The position numbers and the translations under genes were made by a program. Positions 34,312 to 47,129 of a stretch of 64,000 nt of DNA are shown in pieces (positions within the stretch are counted from its first letter, which is position 1; each line of letters starts with the position of its first letter). Source of the DNA: Chelydra serpentina (lineage: Eukaryota; Chordata; Testudines; Chelydridae); assembly GCA_037349315.1 (NCBI GenBank), contig JBAIAC010000270.1:250501-314500 (forward strand), written 5' to 3'. A model generated the notes under the pieces. The model did not search any database. It was given only the letters and a program-made list of their open reading frames with translations, and was not told the origin of the DNA.

Positions 34312-34624
34312 TAGGGGTAGGCAACCTATGGCACGCGTGCCAAAGGCGGCACGAGAGCTGATTTTTCAGTGGCACTCAGACTGCTCAGGTCCTGGCCACC
34401 GGTCCAGGGGGCTCTGCATTTTAATTTAATTTTAAATGAAGCTTCTTAAACATCTTAAAAACCTTATTTACTTTACATACAACGATAGTTTAGTTCTATA
34501 TTATAGACTTATAGAAAGAGACCTTCTAAAAATGTAAAAAATGTATGACTGGCACGTGAAACCTTACATTAGAGTGACTAAATGAAGACTCAGCACACCC
34601 CTTCTGAAAGGTTGCCGACCCCTG
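34312..34624. mobile_element. hAT-type MITE
   Basis: 313 bp. Begins TAGGGGTAGGCAACC and ends GGTTGCCGACCCCTG (inverted ends, two mismatches). Flanks GTAGAGCT / GTATAGCT form an 8-bp target duplication with one mismatch. No transposase. Related 3' ends lie at 11.06 and 63.2 kb. Confidence 0.88.
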
Positions 34625-34989
34625 GTATAGCTGTTAGAAACACGTCGCGTCGGGATTTAAAACTGGTCAGTGACAGGGAAGCCGCCATGTCCCTCGGGAA
34701 ATGGATCCAATTTGCCAGCTCCTCACTGTCAAAAATTGACACCTTATTCCCAGTCGGACTTTGTCTAACTTCAGCTTCCAGGTTTGGGTCCCACTGCACC
34801 CTCCCTTTGTGGGAATGCTGAGGGATGGGGTTGGGATAGTCCATGGCTGGTCGCCCCCTGGGTGTGTGTCGGGGGCAGGCTGCAGGTCTCTCTCTCTGGG
34901 TACACTGGTGGTGGGGACAGGCCAGAGCTGCCGTCAGCGTGGCCCGCTCTGTGTCCCTCTCGCTGTGCTGGGTCCCAAGGAGGCGGTGC

Positions 34990-35200
34990 TGCCAGGGCCG
35001 CTGCTCTAGTGCATCATTAGAAACCGTTCCACATGGCGCAGGCAGGAGCAGTAAGGCACTTGCAGGGAAATGAGCTGGTGATGGATGGCTTCGGCGCAGA
35101 GAAAGCCATTAGGGTGAAATATGAACCCCCTAATGAAGTGCAGCCGCGGCTCCACTGCCTGCGGTGAGAGAGACAGAGTGACTTCCACAGACTCCTACTG
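34990..35200. promoter_or_regulatory. candidate conserved non-coding element
   Basis: A non-repeat segment within a repeat-rich intron, holding several homeodomain-type cores (gcatcattag, ccattaggg, ccctaatgaag). No coding or repeat identity. Proposed only because of motif density and lack of repeat features. Confidence 0.25.
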
Positions 35201-35452
35201 CTCAGCACCAGGGTCAGGCGGAGGAGGGGGGGTGCTGTCAGGGGGTGACCTGGGACAGGCTGCTGCCCCCAAACACCAGGGACCCCTACCTCACCGACCT
35301 CCCGGCTCCTGGGATGTCTGCAGGGGGCAGCTTCATTTCAGACAAGCAAATATCATTCCAGGCCTAACAGACGCTGACCCTAGTGTCTGCAAGGATCTGG
35401 GGTCCCCTGCCCCCACCCCATCATGATGGCACTGGGATGGAACCCCGTGTGT

Positions 35453-36232
35453 GAGGGCTTATGGGATCTCTTCTCTCTTCCCCCATTCAGGGCAGGTCCA
35501 TCAGGATTGGGACGACCCTCAACGTCTGAGGGCTTATGGGATCTCTTCTCCCCTCCCCCCATTCAGGGCAGGTCCATCAGGAATGGGACAGACCCCAGGG
35601 TCTGAGGGTTTATGGGATCTCTTCTCCCCTCCCCCCATTCAGGGCAGGTCCATCAGGAATGGGACAGACCCCAGGGTCTGAGGGCTTATAGGATCTCTTC
35701 TCCCCTCCCCCCATTCAGGGCAGGCCCATCAGGATTGGGACGACCTCCAGGGTCTGAGGGTTTATGGGATCTCTTCTCCCCTCCCCCCATTCAGGGCAGG
35801 TCCATCAGGAATGGGACAGACCCCAGGGTCTGAGGGCTTATGGGATCTCTTCTCCCCTCCCCCCATTCAGGGCAGGTCCATCAGGATTGGGACGACCTCC
35901 AGGGTCTGAGGGCTTATGGGATCTCTTCTCCCCTCCCCCCATTCAGGGCAGGTCCATCAGGAATGGGACAGACCCCAGGGTCTGAGGGCTTATGGGATCT
36001 CTTCTCCCCTCCCCCCATTCAGGGCAGGTCCATCAGGATTGGGACGACCCTCAACGTCTGAGGGCTTATGGGATCTCTTCTCCCCTCCCCCCATTCAGGG
36101 CAGGTCCACCAGGATTGGGATGACCCCCAGGGTCTGAGGGCTTATGGGATCTCTTCTCCCCTCCCCCCATTCAGGGCAGGTCCATCAGGACTGGGACAAC
36201 CCCCAGGGTCTGAGGGCTTATGGGATCTCTTT
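35453..36232 (+). repeat. minisatellite, 76-bp unit, about 10 copies
   Basis: Unit: atgggatctcttctcccctc, cccccattcagggcaggtcc, atcaggaatgggacagaccc, cagggtctgagggctt. Copies alternate 'aatgggacagaccc' and 'attgggacgaccc' variants, suggesting higher-order duplication. Each unit has a long pyrimidine run ending CAG, like a splice acceptor. In intron 5, not beside an exon. Confidence 0.95.
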
Positions 36233-36239
36233 ATCCCCC

Positions 36240-37965
36240 CCGTGTGGCACTGAGATGCACCCTGGTGTCTAAGTGAATATGGGAAACCTGTCCGCCCCGC
36301 CCCAGCTGTCAATACCAGGATGGACCTGAGTGTTTGAGGAGATGTGGGATCCATAGAGCCCCTCTGTGTCTGGGTGCTGCCCCAGGCAGGCATGCCCATG
36401 AATACTGCATACGCTCCGTGCCCCCATTCCTCCCCTCTCCGCACGTCTTGCCCTGGGGGAGGTTGGGGAGCAGCCTCATGGTGTAAGAATTGTCCCCCCC
36501 ACATTCGCACTGCAGGATTGTTACTGTCTCAAGGCTCCGACACAGCAGAGTAATGGCCTAGTGCCCTCTGTTTGCTCCAAACAATCTTTAGAAGCGCTCC
36601 CTGATAAGGTCTCATTGGCAGCCTACCCTTTCTCCACTGGGCCGGGTTCTGCTCTCCCTGAGGCTGGTTTGACATTGGTGTAACTCCAGTGGGTCGGTGC
36701 TGTGTCTCCTGACAGGCACAGCTCAGGGGGAGCAGGAGCAAAGGCGGGTTTATGCCACATCTAGCCTGCGCAGACTCTGCTGCTGCAGTGGCTGAATCAG
36801 ATCCCATGTGAGGGAGAGAGCAGCCCCAGGCTCTGCTCCGCTTTATGGCAGCCTCCCCATAGATGCCTAGGGATGGCTGTGCAGCCCCGAAGCCCCACAG
36901 CACTGAACGCTCTGACCAGGCCTCTCCATGGCCTGCCCCTACAGTGGGGCCTGCAGGAGTGGGGACAGAATAAGACCACGCTTGCTCTGGCCCTGGGAAA
37001 TTCTCATCTGACCTAACTACAGCCCCTTCGTGCCCTGATACATTGCCAGAGTGGCATGTGAGTCAGAGTAGGGGCCTGAGGCTGTCCCATTGACCTCGGC
37101 TGGATCACTCCTGCTTAGCACAGGAGAAAAGAACCAGGCCCAATAGCCTGGTTTACGTGATTTTGTTTTAAGGATAGTGGTTCCCTAAATCCACTGATCA
37201 TCTCCTCTGACATCCTGCGTAGCCCAGGGCAAAGAATCTCACTTTCTATGGGCTGGATAGAAGAGTGCTCCACGCCATGCAAAGCAAGAAGCAGCTAAAG
37301 CCAGATGGCAAAAACGATTGTTCCCTACCTCCATTCTGAACCAACACATACTATTGGGGTGGTTCTGTGGCACTGCAAGCGTTCGTGTCACTGGGTGGAG
37401 GAGAGATGGGTTGAGACGAAGCCATGAGTTTACGTAGAGGTGGGCTGCCACTAGGCATTGCTCCACCACACAGCCCATCCCAAGGCAGGAAGGGAGACCC
37501 TGTCCTGGGGCTGGGGCTACCCCGAGACACCGAGGAGTGAGGCTTCTGCTGACAGCACTCACTTAGTTTGCCCTGCCAACAGTGTGTCATTGTATTGAAT
37601 GAATTGATCACTGCTCAGAACAAGCAAAGTGCCCTTGTTTCACCTACTGCCACACCCTCTCTTCCCCCTTCCCAGCCCCACACGTAGGCCAGGCCCTGGC
37701 ACTGTGCCCAAGCCCCATATAAATGCCGCTACCCTCCCACCCTTTTGGTGCTCTCCCCCAGCCCCCTTTTCTATGCTGAGCTCTGCCTGGCAAGAAGACG
37801 CCGCTCTGGGGAAGGGGGCAAAGGTGACCTGACCCCCCACGTTGACGTTCTGCCAGCGCTAGGCTCAGCATGGCCCAGGTGTCAGTGGAACTACTCCAGG
37901 CTGTCTTACCACCACACCCCAGAGCCCAAGATGGCCATGGTGCTCTGTGCTGGGGAGGCTTCCCC
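36240..37965. other. unassigned intron 5 stretch
   Basis: Contains a decayed repeat near 36640-36720 ('gggttctgctctccctgagg...gtgtaactccagtgg'), a style seen in many amniote repeats. Otherwise no recognised feature. Confidence 0.35.
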
Positions 37966-37967
37966 AT

Positions 37968-38586
37968 AAGAACGGCCGTACTGGGTCAGGCCAAAGCTCC
38001 ATCCACCCCAGTATCCTGTCTTCTGATGGTGGCCAGCTCCAGGTGCTTCAGAGGGAATGACCAGGAAAAGGCAATTATCAAGTGATCCGTCCCTTGTTGT
38101 CCAGTCCCAGCATCTGGCAGTCAAGAGGCTTAGGGACACCCAGAGCATGGGGTTGCGTTCCTGACCATCTTGGTTAATAACCATTCATGGACCTATCTGC
38201 CATGAGTTTATCTAATTCTTTGCTGAATCCAGTTATACTTTTGGCCTTCCCAACGTCCCCTGGCAATGAGTTCCACAGGTTAACTGTGTGTTGTGTGAAG
38301 AAATACTTCCTTTAATTTGTTTTAAACCTGCCGCCTATTAATTTCATCAGGTGACCCCTCGTTCTTGTGTTTTGTCAAAGAGTTAATAACACTTCCTTAT
38401 TCACTTTCTTCATACCAGTCATGATTTTATAGACCTCTATCATATCCCCCCTTAGTCGTGTCTTTTCTAAACTGAACAGCCCCCGTCTTTTTAATCTCTC
38501 CTCATCTTTAATCTCTCCTCTCTTTAAGCTTCTCCTCAAATGGAAGCTGTTCAATACCCCTAATCATTTTTGTTGCCCTTCTCTAC
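37968..38586 (-). repeat. CR1 LINE 3' end
   Basis: In + orientation it starts 'taagaacggccgtactgggtcaggcc', the reverse complement of the CR1 3' end 'ggcctttcttatgttcttat'. It runs back to 'atttttgttgcccttctct'. The next CR1 begins directly after. Confidence 0.88.
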
Positions 38587-40860
38587 ATAAGAACATAAGA
38601 ATGGCCATTATGGGTCAGACCAAAGGTCCATTCACCCCAGTGTCCTGTCTTCTGACAGTGGCCAATGCCAGGTGCCCCAGAGGGAATGAACAGAACAGGG
38701 AATCATCAAGTGATCCATCCCTTGTCGCCCATTCCCAGCTTCTGGCAAACAGAGGCTACAGACACCATCCCTGCCCATCCTGGCTAATGGCCATTGATGG
38801 ACCTATCCTCCATGAACTTATCTAGTTCTTTTTTGAATCCTGTTATAAGTTGGCCTTCACAACATCCTCTGGCAAGGAGTTCCACAAGTTGACTGTGCAT
38901 TGTGTGATGAAATACTTCCTTTTATTTGTTTTAAACCTGCTGCCTATTAATTTCATTTGGTGACCCCTACTTCTTGTGTTATGAGAAGGAGTAAATAACA
39001 ATTCCTTATTTACTTTTTCCACAGCAGTCATGATTATATAGACCTCAATCATATCTCCCCTTAGCCGTCTCTTTTCCAAACTGAAAAGTCCCACTCTTAT
39101 TAATCTCTCCTCATATGGCAGCTGTTCTATACCCCTAATCATTTTTGTTGCCCTTTTCTGAACCTTTTCCAATTCCAATATATCTTTTTTTGAGATGGGG
39201 CAACCACATCCACATGCAGGATTCAAGATGTGGACATACCATGGATTTATATAGAGGCAACATGATATTTTCTGTCTTCTTATCTGTCCCTTTCTTAATG
39301 ATTCCCAACATTGTGTTCGCTTTTTTGACTGCCATTGCATATTGAGTGGATGTTTTCAGAGAACTATCCACAATGACTCCAAGACATAGGCGCCGACTCT
39401 GTGGGTGCTCCGGGGCTGGAGCACCCAGGGGGAAAAATTGGTGGGTGCTCAGCACCCACCGGCAGCTCCCCACTGGCCCCGCGCCCGTTACCGGAGAACT
39501 TACCTTTGCCCCCGACGCCGGCCGACGTTGCGGGGCCCTGCCCCCGACGCACCCAGCAGAGCCGACGGAAGTCGGCTCCTATGCTCCAAGATCTCTTTCT
39601 TGAGTGGTAACAGCTAATTTAGACCTCATCATTTTATATGTATAGTTGGGATTATGTTTTCCAATGTGCATTACTTTACATTTATCAGTATTGACTTTCA
39701 TCTGCCATTTTGTTGCCCAGTCACCCGGGTTTGTGAGATCCCATTGAAATTCTTCAGAATCAGCTTTTAACTTAACTATCTTGACTAATTTTGTAGCATC
39801 TGAAAATTTTGCCACCTCACTGTTCACCCTATTTTCCAGATAATTTATGAATATGTTGAAAAGTACTAGTCCCAGTACAGACCCCTGGGGGGGTCCCTGC
39901 TATTTACCTCTCTCCATTCTGAAAACAGACCACTTAGTCCTATCCTTTGTTTCTTGTCTTTTAACCAATTACTTATCTATGAGCGGATCTTCCCTCATAT
40001 CCCATGACTTCTTACTTTGCTTAAGAGCCTTTGATGAGGGACCTTATCAAAGAATTTCTGAAAGTCCAAGTACACTATATCCACTGGATCACCCAAGTCC
40101 ACATGTTTCTTGACCCCTTCAAAGGATTCCGATAGATTGGTGAGGCTTGATTTCCCTTTACAAAAGCCAGGTTGACTCTTCCCCAACAAATTGTGTTAAT
40201 CTATGTGTCTGATAATTCTATACTTTCCTATAGTTTTAACCTGTTTGCCTGTTACTGAAGTTACAAGCCTGTAATTGCCGGGATCACCTCTGGAGCCTTT
40301 TTTAAAAATTGGCGTCACATTAGCTACCCTCCAGTCATTTGGTACGGAAGCTGATTTAAATGATAGGTTACATACCACAGTTAGTAGTTCTGCAATTTCA
40401 CATTTTATTTCCTTCAGAACTCTAGGGTGAATCCCATTGTGGTCCTGGTGACTTATTACTGCTGAGTTTATCGATTTGTTCCAAAACCTCCTCTACTGAC
40501 ACCTCAGTCTGGGACAGTTCCTCAGATTTGTCACCTAAAAGGAGTGGCTTAGGTGTTGGAATCTCCCTCACATCCTCTGCAGTGAAGACTGATGCAAAGA
40601 ATTAATTTAGCTTCTCTGCAATGGCCTTGTCTTTCTTGAGTGCTCCTTTAGCACCTCGATCATCCATTGCAGGCTTCCTGCTTCTGTTGTACTTACAGAT
40701 CTTTTTGCTGTTAGTTTTTGTCTTTTGCTAGTTACTCTTCAAATTCTTTTTTTGCCTGCCTAATTCTACTTTCACACGTGACTTGCTGTAGTTTATGCTC
40801 CTATTTTCCTCACTCAGGTTTGATTTCCAATTTTTAAAGGATGCCTTTTTGCCTCTAGAC
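38587..40860 (-). repeat. long CR1 LINE copy interrupted by a MITE
   Basis: From the 3' end (38587, 'cataagaacataagaatggcc') back through RT text (minus frames 39827-39579, with TNPGDWATKWQMKVNTDKCK, and 40189-39995) to about 40860. It is the longest CR1 here and the first 3' end abuts another copy. A 199-bp MITE interrupts it at 39385. Confidence 0.9.
39385..39583. mobile_element. MITE with CATAGG termini, hAT-type duplication
   Basis: 199 bp. Begins CATAGGCGCCGACT and ends AGTCGGCTCCTATG (13 of 14 inverted). Flanked by perfect 8-bp CTCCAAGA (39377-39384 and 39584-39591). The other CR1 at 47.82 kb shows the uninterrupted site 'gactccaagatctc', which proves insertion. Confidence 0.95.
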
Positions 40861-42640
40861 CCAGGGTGTTGGTGACCCTGGTAGATGGTGCTGTAGGACA
40901 TAGAACCAGAGCGGAGCAAAGAGGCCAAGGTGGGGACAGAACCGATCCTGGGTCCCCACCTCTTCCCCCAGCAGATAAGTGAGCATCCAAGTTTGACTGA
41001 GATTGGGGAGTCCAAATTGCGAGCTGCAGCTGGGGCCCATGGGTGCCTGGACCCTTCCTGAGCCCAGGCCCCAGGCAGTCAGGCTCTCCTCCTTCAGCCC
41101 TTCCTTCAGGCTCCCTGGCCTCAGCGCTGGCCCTGGCCCTGCCTCAGGGTGATAGTGCTCACACAGAGAGCGCAGACACAGTGGGTGCTCTTGGGTCATA
41201 GGCTCACGCTGCCTCTGGTGACATTCACACTCAGCTCTCTGGTGCTCGGCACCGCTCTGTGTGTGCAAACAGGAGTGGGGCCTCTGGGCAGGGGGTGGTG
41301 GGAGAGCGGGGGGGGTGTGATGATGGGGGAGTGGGGTCTTGGCTGGCGGTAGATGTGGGGATTAGGCAGATGTGGGGCTTGTATTAATTTAGATGGAGTA
41401 AGGGGGCACCAAGAGGTAAAGTGTTAACACAACCCAGTCACTGTCCAGCATCAGTGTTAACAAGGTTCAGGTTTTGGCATACAGACTGGCCTGCTTAGTA
41501 CCACTGCAAATCCTTGTAACCCTTTATTCAAGAGACAGAACAAGGAAGTTCAGTTTAAGTATGAACTGTAAGGCAGTAAGTAAGGCTTTCCTTTCAGCAA
41601 TAGCCCTTTGCCTTTAGCTGGAGGAAACCTCCCCTTGTCTGACAGTCTCTTCAGTGGTGTTAAAGACGGTAACTTCTGTCCTTTGGGGGAAAGAGGAGTT
41701 AGTGGGAACGGGCTAGAGCGGTCACTGTTATTGTTAAGGTCCGAGCTTGTTTCCTAGAGGGCAAAACAAGCCAAACACACACAAAAGGGGAGAGGAAAGA
41801 ACAGCAAAGAGAGAAAGGGCAGCTTCTGTCTCTGGTGTTGATTCTCACTTGCACCCTCACTGCTGGAAAATCACAGGCCCAGCCCATGGTGTGATCAGCC
41901 ACTCTGAGACGGGACAGACTTGTGCCAGCAACAGGCTGTTTAGGTCATTGTTTTTAGCTGCCTTTCTGGTCACAGGCTTACGGCCGGGTTGCAAAATGTA
42001 GAGTCTTGGCTGGCCAAGCCAGACTCTTATGAGACAGAAGGAATTCAGCAAGAGAGAGGATTGAGGAAATAAGGTGGGAAGGAAAAGGGCACTCGGGGGG
42101 TGGGGAGTGACAAAGGCTCACATCCCAGGTGGTGTTTGGGATTTAGCCAAAGCTAGGGGAGGTGGCGACGTCATCTGGGTCCCTACTCTGTGGCCCACAA
42201 CGTCTCTCAGGATCAGGAGTATGAGTGTACGGTGGCGTCATGAATCCCAGGGTCCCAGGAGCTGCGGGTTGGCAGCCATGTTGGCAAAATTTGTTCCTTC
42301 CTGTCTGTCATCTTTCAGCTGGCCAGCAGTGTGGTAGCCCACTCTCGCCCCAAACGTTTTCTCTGTTCTAAGTCCCCGAGGGGAGGGATGGGTGGAATAG
42401 CCCATCCTCTCATTATTTTGTTCACCAATTAGGCATAAATTCCAATACACCCATTTTGGTGCATTGATTTCCAGTCTTACTGTTCTTGTTTACCAGGCAT
42501 GATTTTAACACAGCCTTTGAATTATATCAGGAGGCCTATTTGTCAGGATTAATTCCCTTTTTCTGGCTCGTCCTGTCCCATCAGTATTTGTTGTTCTAAA
42601 TTATTGGGACATTTTATGAACTTCCACTCACTTTTCACAG
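40861..42640. other. unassigned, partly LTR-like
   Basis: A block near 41390-42450 has 'aaccctttattcaag' (minus-strand AATAAA) and retroviral-style composition, but no LTR ends were resolved. No exon-like ORF. Confidence 0.3.
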
Positions 42641-42959
42641 TTGAGCTCTCACAGTTTCCCCAGGAATGGAAATTAGGGGGGGTGTTCGAATTTACAGGGG
42701 GGGTGTCAAGGCCGATGAGGGGTGAGGGTGAAGGTGGGCTGTATGGCACCATAGTAAAAACTGAAAAATGTTTCACGATCATTTTATTAGATTTAACTCG
42801 TGTTTTAAAACCATCACAAAAATTAAAGTTGGCTACTCAAGCCTACTATGAAGCAGTACAGCTACATCAGTCTTGGTTTCTTGTTGTAATTTTGCACTCT
42901 TTGGTGTCTTCTTGTGTGTCCATTACTTCCAGTCCTTCATGATATGCCCATGATCAGGC

Positions 42960-44400
42960 AGAAGGTGACTTCTTTCAGAACACAAAATTCTATTAAATGA
43001 GGAAAAAATATGTTCAAATGTAGCTGTTTTGACTGGGATTAGCAAGAGATGAATTCCTACTTTCATCCCAGGAAACATAGAACAAAGATTGGGTCGAACC
43101 ATTAGTAATGATAAAGAAGTTGAAGTTAAATCTTCATTCGTTCATCGTGTGATATTCCATGCTGTGTTCAAAATTCTCTATTCTGCCGTGAGCACATGGC
43201 AGCCCCATTGCTGGTAGTGCCTCACTCCACTCAACTGTATGTGTTTTATAAGACAGGCATCTGTAAAAGCTACGTGGAGGTTGAATAGAATCCAGAAATC
43301 TCTATTGTAGATTTGTAAGAATCAAGTCTTTGTACTTTTTCAGCTGTCTTAACAAACACTTCTTGTCCTCTTCACTTATGGAGTCAATATAAGTACCTTC
43401 ATTAGTCAGCTTCTGGACTGAAGTCTTTGCTTCTTCCAGTACATTTTCAATGGATATCTCTGATTGATCCAAGGGATAGCTTCTATTTCTGGACAAAGAT
43501 CTACTACTGTTGTAGCAGATGCCTGGATTACATTGTTTAATGACCCAAGTGGTTTCAACAGTAGACTTACAAGAGAGAGAATGGTGATAGTCTTCTCTGA
43601 ACTTAGTAACAAAAGTAGTCCACCAGCCTCACTACTTAGATCTGTCCTATCTTGGTGGATACTTTTTAAAGCCAGTAATAACGTTTGCAGTAATTTTAAG
43701 ACAACTGCCAAGAATCACTCATGAGAAAGCCAGCAGGTTTTCCCAGGTTGGACTCATTTGAACTTCAATCCCAGTGTATCTTCTATTTGCTTCCAAAATG
43801 TTCAGTCCTTTGGACTCTTGCTGAAAAAAAGAGTATAAAAAGCCATTAAATGTATGGCTTTTTAATGTCTTTTGAAGATTCTGCAGCTTGTACTAGTGCT
43901 AGCTGGAGTAGATGGCCTCTACAGTGTGTATAGGAAAGATGAGGGTTACACTTTTCTCTGAGCACTCCACTATGTCTTCCAGAGAAGTATGTACCTCCAT
44001 CAAATGCACAAGCAGCCATCTGTTTGGGGTTCAATTTACAAGCATTTAACTCTTCTAAGATGTCACAGATGCAGCTGATGTGTCTTCTATAACCTGAACA
44101 TCTAGAATGCATCTACTGGCCTACCACGGACATCAAGATAACATACGTAATGACTTAATACTTGATGCCTATTTGCACTGGTGCATTTGTCGGCCATGTA
44201 TGCACATGGATTTTTAATATAGTTAGAGAATTCTTCACTTTTTCAACTCCTGAGTCTTTCACTGTTGCACCACATGTTTCAAGAGAGTCAGCTGAGTTTT
44301 TTGCAGAAAGATAGTGAGCATTTGCCAGTCTTGTTCGGAACCAATGTCCAACTTCAGGATTAACAAGTGACAATGCACTTAACATAGGCCTCTAGTTTGT
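42960..44400 (-). pseudogene. hAT transposase remnant
   Basis: Minus-strand frames at 44385-44155, 44112-43846, 43711-43406 and 43496-43302 read in order as a decayed hAT/ZMYM-like transposase. Diagnostic text: ACAFDGGTYFSGRHSGVLRE, KCNPHLSYTHCRGHLLQLAL. Stops and frameshifts break it into at least four pieces. Termini were not resolved with confidence. Confidence 0.75.
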
Positions 44401-44639
44401 AGCGTGTGGTATCTCTTGGTTAAATAGAAAGTGTGATGCAATAGCCATGTTGGTTCACATAAACTGTGTTGTGTCTCCAGCATTCTTAACAGCCTCATTA
44501 AGTTCTTCTAAAATTGGCTTTGACAGTGACTGGCTTATAAGACTTTCTGCATGTTGATGCAGTCCAGAGGCATGGTGTTTTGCAGCCTTTTCATATAGGT
44601 TGTCAGAATTGGCTTAGCTGATCAGTGTGGCAAACCAAG

Positions 44640-45340
44640 CTCCTCCACTTTTACTATATAAATCCATGACAAGCCCACATCTTAAATACTGCGTGCAGTT
44701 CTGGTCACATCATCTCAAAAAAGATATCTTGGAATTGAAAAAGGTACAGAGAAGGGCAACACAAATGATTAGGGGTATGGAGCAGATTCCATATGAGGAG
44801 AGAAGACTGGGCCTTTTCAGCTTGGAAAAGAAATGACTAAAAGTGGATATGATAGAGTCTTATAAAATCTTGATTGGTGAGGAGAAAATGAATAAGGAAG
44901 TGTTATTTATCCCTTCACTTAACACAAGAACCAAGAACCCAATGAAATTAATAGGCAGTAAGTTTAAAACAAAAATTGCTATTGCATCAAGTTTTAAAGG
45001 AAGTATTTCTTCACACAACGCACAGTCACCCGTGGAACTTTTTGCCAGGGATGTTGTGAAGGCCAAAATTATAACAGGGTTCAAAAAAGAACTAGGTAAG
45101 TTCATGGAAGATTGGTCCATCAATGGCTATTAGCCAGGACGGGCAGGGATACAACATCATGATCTGAATGTCCCTAGCCTCTGTTCACCAGAAACTGGGA
45201 TGGACGACAGGGGATGGATCAATCTATGATTCCCTGTTCTGTTCATTCCCTCTGAAGCACCTGGAACAGTCACTGTCGGAAGACAGGATACTGGGATAGA
45301 TGGACCATTGATCTGACCCAATATAGCCATTCTTACATAA
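44640..45340 (+). repeat. CR1 LINE 3' part
   Basis: Encodes LYKSMTSPHLKYCVQFWSHH and KVQRRATQMIRGMEQIPYEE, then a frameshifted tail and the 3' UTR ending near 'tgacccaatatagccattcttac'. It lies beside the decayed transposase region on the opposite strand. Confidence 0.9.
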
Positions 45341-45539
45341 AAAATAATTATAATAATAAAGAAGTTTAGTACAGAAACTCCCCAAGATAATGATCTCTTG
45401 AGATAGCGATGATGTGAGATAATGATCTTGGCAAATAATGCATTTTTAAAATCTTGGCCTACTAGGAAACATATATTTATATAAGTTTCCCAGTCACAAA
45501 TATAGCTTCTGGAGAAAGCTCACTAAAGCATAGTCCAAT

Positions 45540-45662
45540 TAGGGTGACCAGAAAGCAAGTATGAAAAATTGGGATGGGGGTGGGGAGTAATAGGAGCCTA
45601 TATAAGAAAAAGACCCCAAAATTGGGACTGTCCCTATAAAATTGGAACATCTGGTCACCCTA
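45540..45662. mobile_element. short hAT MITE (TAGGGTGACCAG family), copy 1
   Basis: 123 bp. Ends TAGGGTGACCAGA and TCTGGTCACCCTA are perfect inverted repeats. Flanks AGTCCAAT / AATCCAAT give an 8-bp target duplication with one mismatch. A second copy lies at 63761. Confidence 0.88.
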
Positions 45663-47125
45663 AATCCAATGCTCTGGCCGCTGTTGTTTGTCATGCCACC
45701 GTTCACTCTATTGCTCTGCCCCAATAGCCCTACACTGTCATCTTCTGCTGCCACCTGCCACTGTGACCTCTGTGAGTCGGTCCCTCGCGGTTCCACCCGA
45801 CTCTCAGTGATTTCAGCTCTTTGGGGTGGGAGGAACCTCGGTGCCAGTGCAGACTGGGGCATCTCTTCCACAGAAACACTGTCCCACAGCAGGTCTAAGC
45901 ACTAGGAGACCTGATTATCAGAGATTTCCGCTCTAGTGGTCACTTAACAAACCAAAAGACTCTCTATGAAGCCTAATCAGCTCTGTCTTTAAACAGTGGA
46001 GAGGCGCAGGTCAAATAGTACTTGTGACTCAGGCAGACCATATAGCAAAATACCTGTCCCCACCCTCTCTCTTGATGCCCTCAATCAGCACAGGCTAAGG
46101 ACAGTTCTACTGCCCTTTACTCATACAATAAAAACAACAACATTTCATTACCCCCCCCCTCCCCCGCATTCAAGTGATTTGTAACCCAACCCCAGCCAAA
46201 ATCCATCACTTGGGCAACACAGCTCTGCTTTCTGGATACCTAGATAGATTAGGTGTGAATGTAAATACAATTTGGTCCTGAAGCCTTTCCCCCCAGTCCC
46301 CAGCTGATCACTAGCTATCAGGGAGAGCTCATTTAAACTTTGCTTACAAATCATCATTTGAAATTATTAGGTTGGCCAACATCACCGAAATGAATGCACT
46401 GACAGTCACAAAAATCAAAAGCTGTATAAGGAAGCTAGTCTGTGTTTTATCATACACTTTATATGCTTTTAAAGTGTGTATTAATGTTTCAATTTCAATT
46501 TCAATTCCCAAACAATCACTAAAGTGGCAACACTGCATGTAACTAGTTCACAAAACTGGGGGGGGTGTTGGGAAAATTCAGGGGGGGTGTACACCCCCCC
46601 TAGGGGTGGGTGTAGGGAAATCACTTCGGCTACATTTGTAGGCCCAGTTATTGCAACAGGCCCCAGTGTGGTCGGCACACTGCACACCTCCCACCCAGGA
46701 ATGTCAGATCCTTTTCTGAACCTGACTGAGAGTTCCACAGGCTCCTCCCATCCCATCAATTGGATAGTGATTCCCATTGCCTGTCTGCAGCCCTGCACCA
46801 TCCCCCTGGCTCTTGGAGTACACAGCCGCCTCCTCTGCCCCATCATAGTAACTGCACCATGGAGCAACTTTGGTTAAGGCTGCCTAAGCCAGAGGTTCCC
46901 TCATTGTTCCACTAAAGCTGGTGAGTCACATGGTACCAGCTCCCTGTCTTGGCTCCGGCTGCTCAGTTCCCTCTGGTAATGAGACAGCCTGGCTCTTCCA
47001 ACATTCCTCGCTCTCAGCTATGCCTGTTGCTAACACAGGCACCTGGTACGGGGCAGGCAGGGAGAAGAGTGGGGTGCATAAGTGCTGGAACTAGGGGTGC
47101 TGGAGGGGCTGCCACACCCCCTGGC
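45663..47125. other. unassigned intron 5 stretch
   Basis: No gene. A 20-bp perfect palindrome of G7-TGTACA-C7 type lies at 46581-46600, and the preceding 'ggggggtgtt...aattcagggggggtgt' text resembles 42676-42706. Otherwise ordinary DNA. Confidence 0.35.
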
Positions 47126-47129
47126 TCGA

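Noticed and set aside
35453..36232. CRISPR-like array
   Set aside because: Units are contiguous with no unique spacers, and the host is a vertebrate.
42674..46602. Full hAT element bounded by TAGGGGGGGTGT motifs
   Set aside because: The motifs match as inverted ends, but the 8-bp flanks (atggaaat / ggggtggg) do not duplicate, and G runs make chance matches likely.
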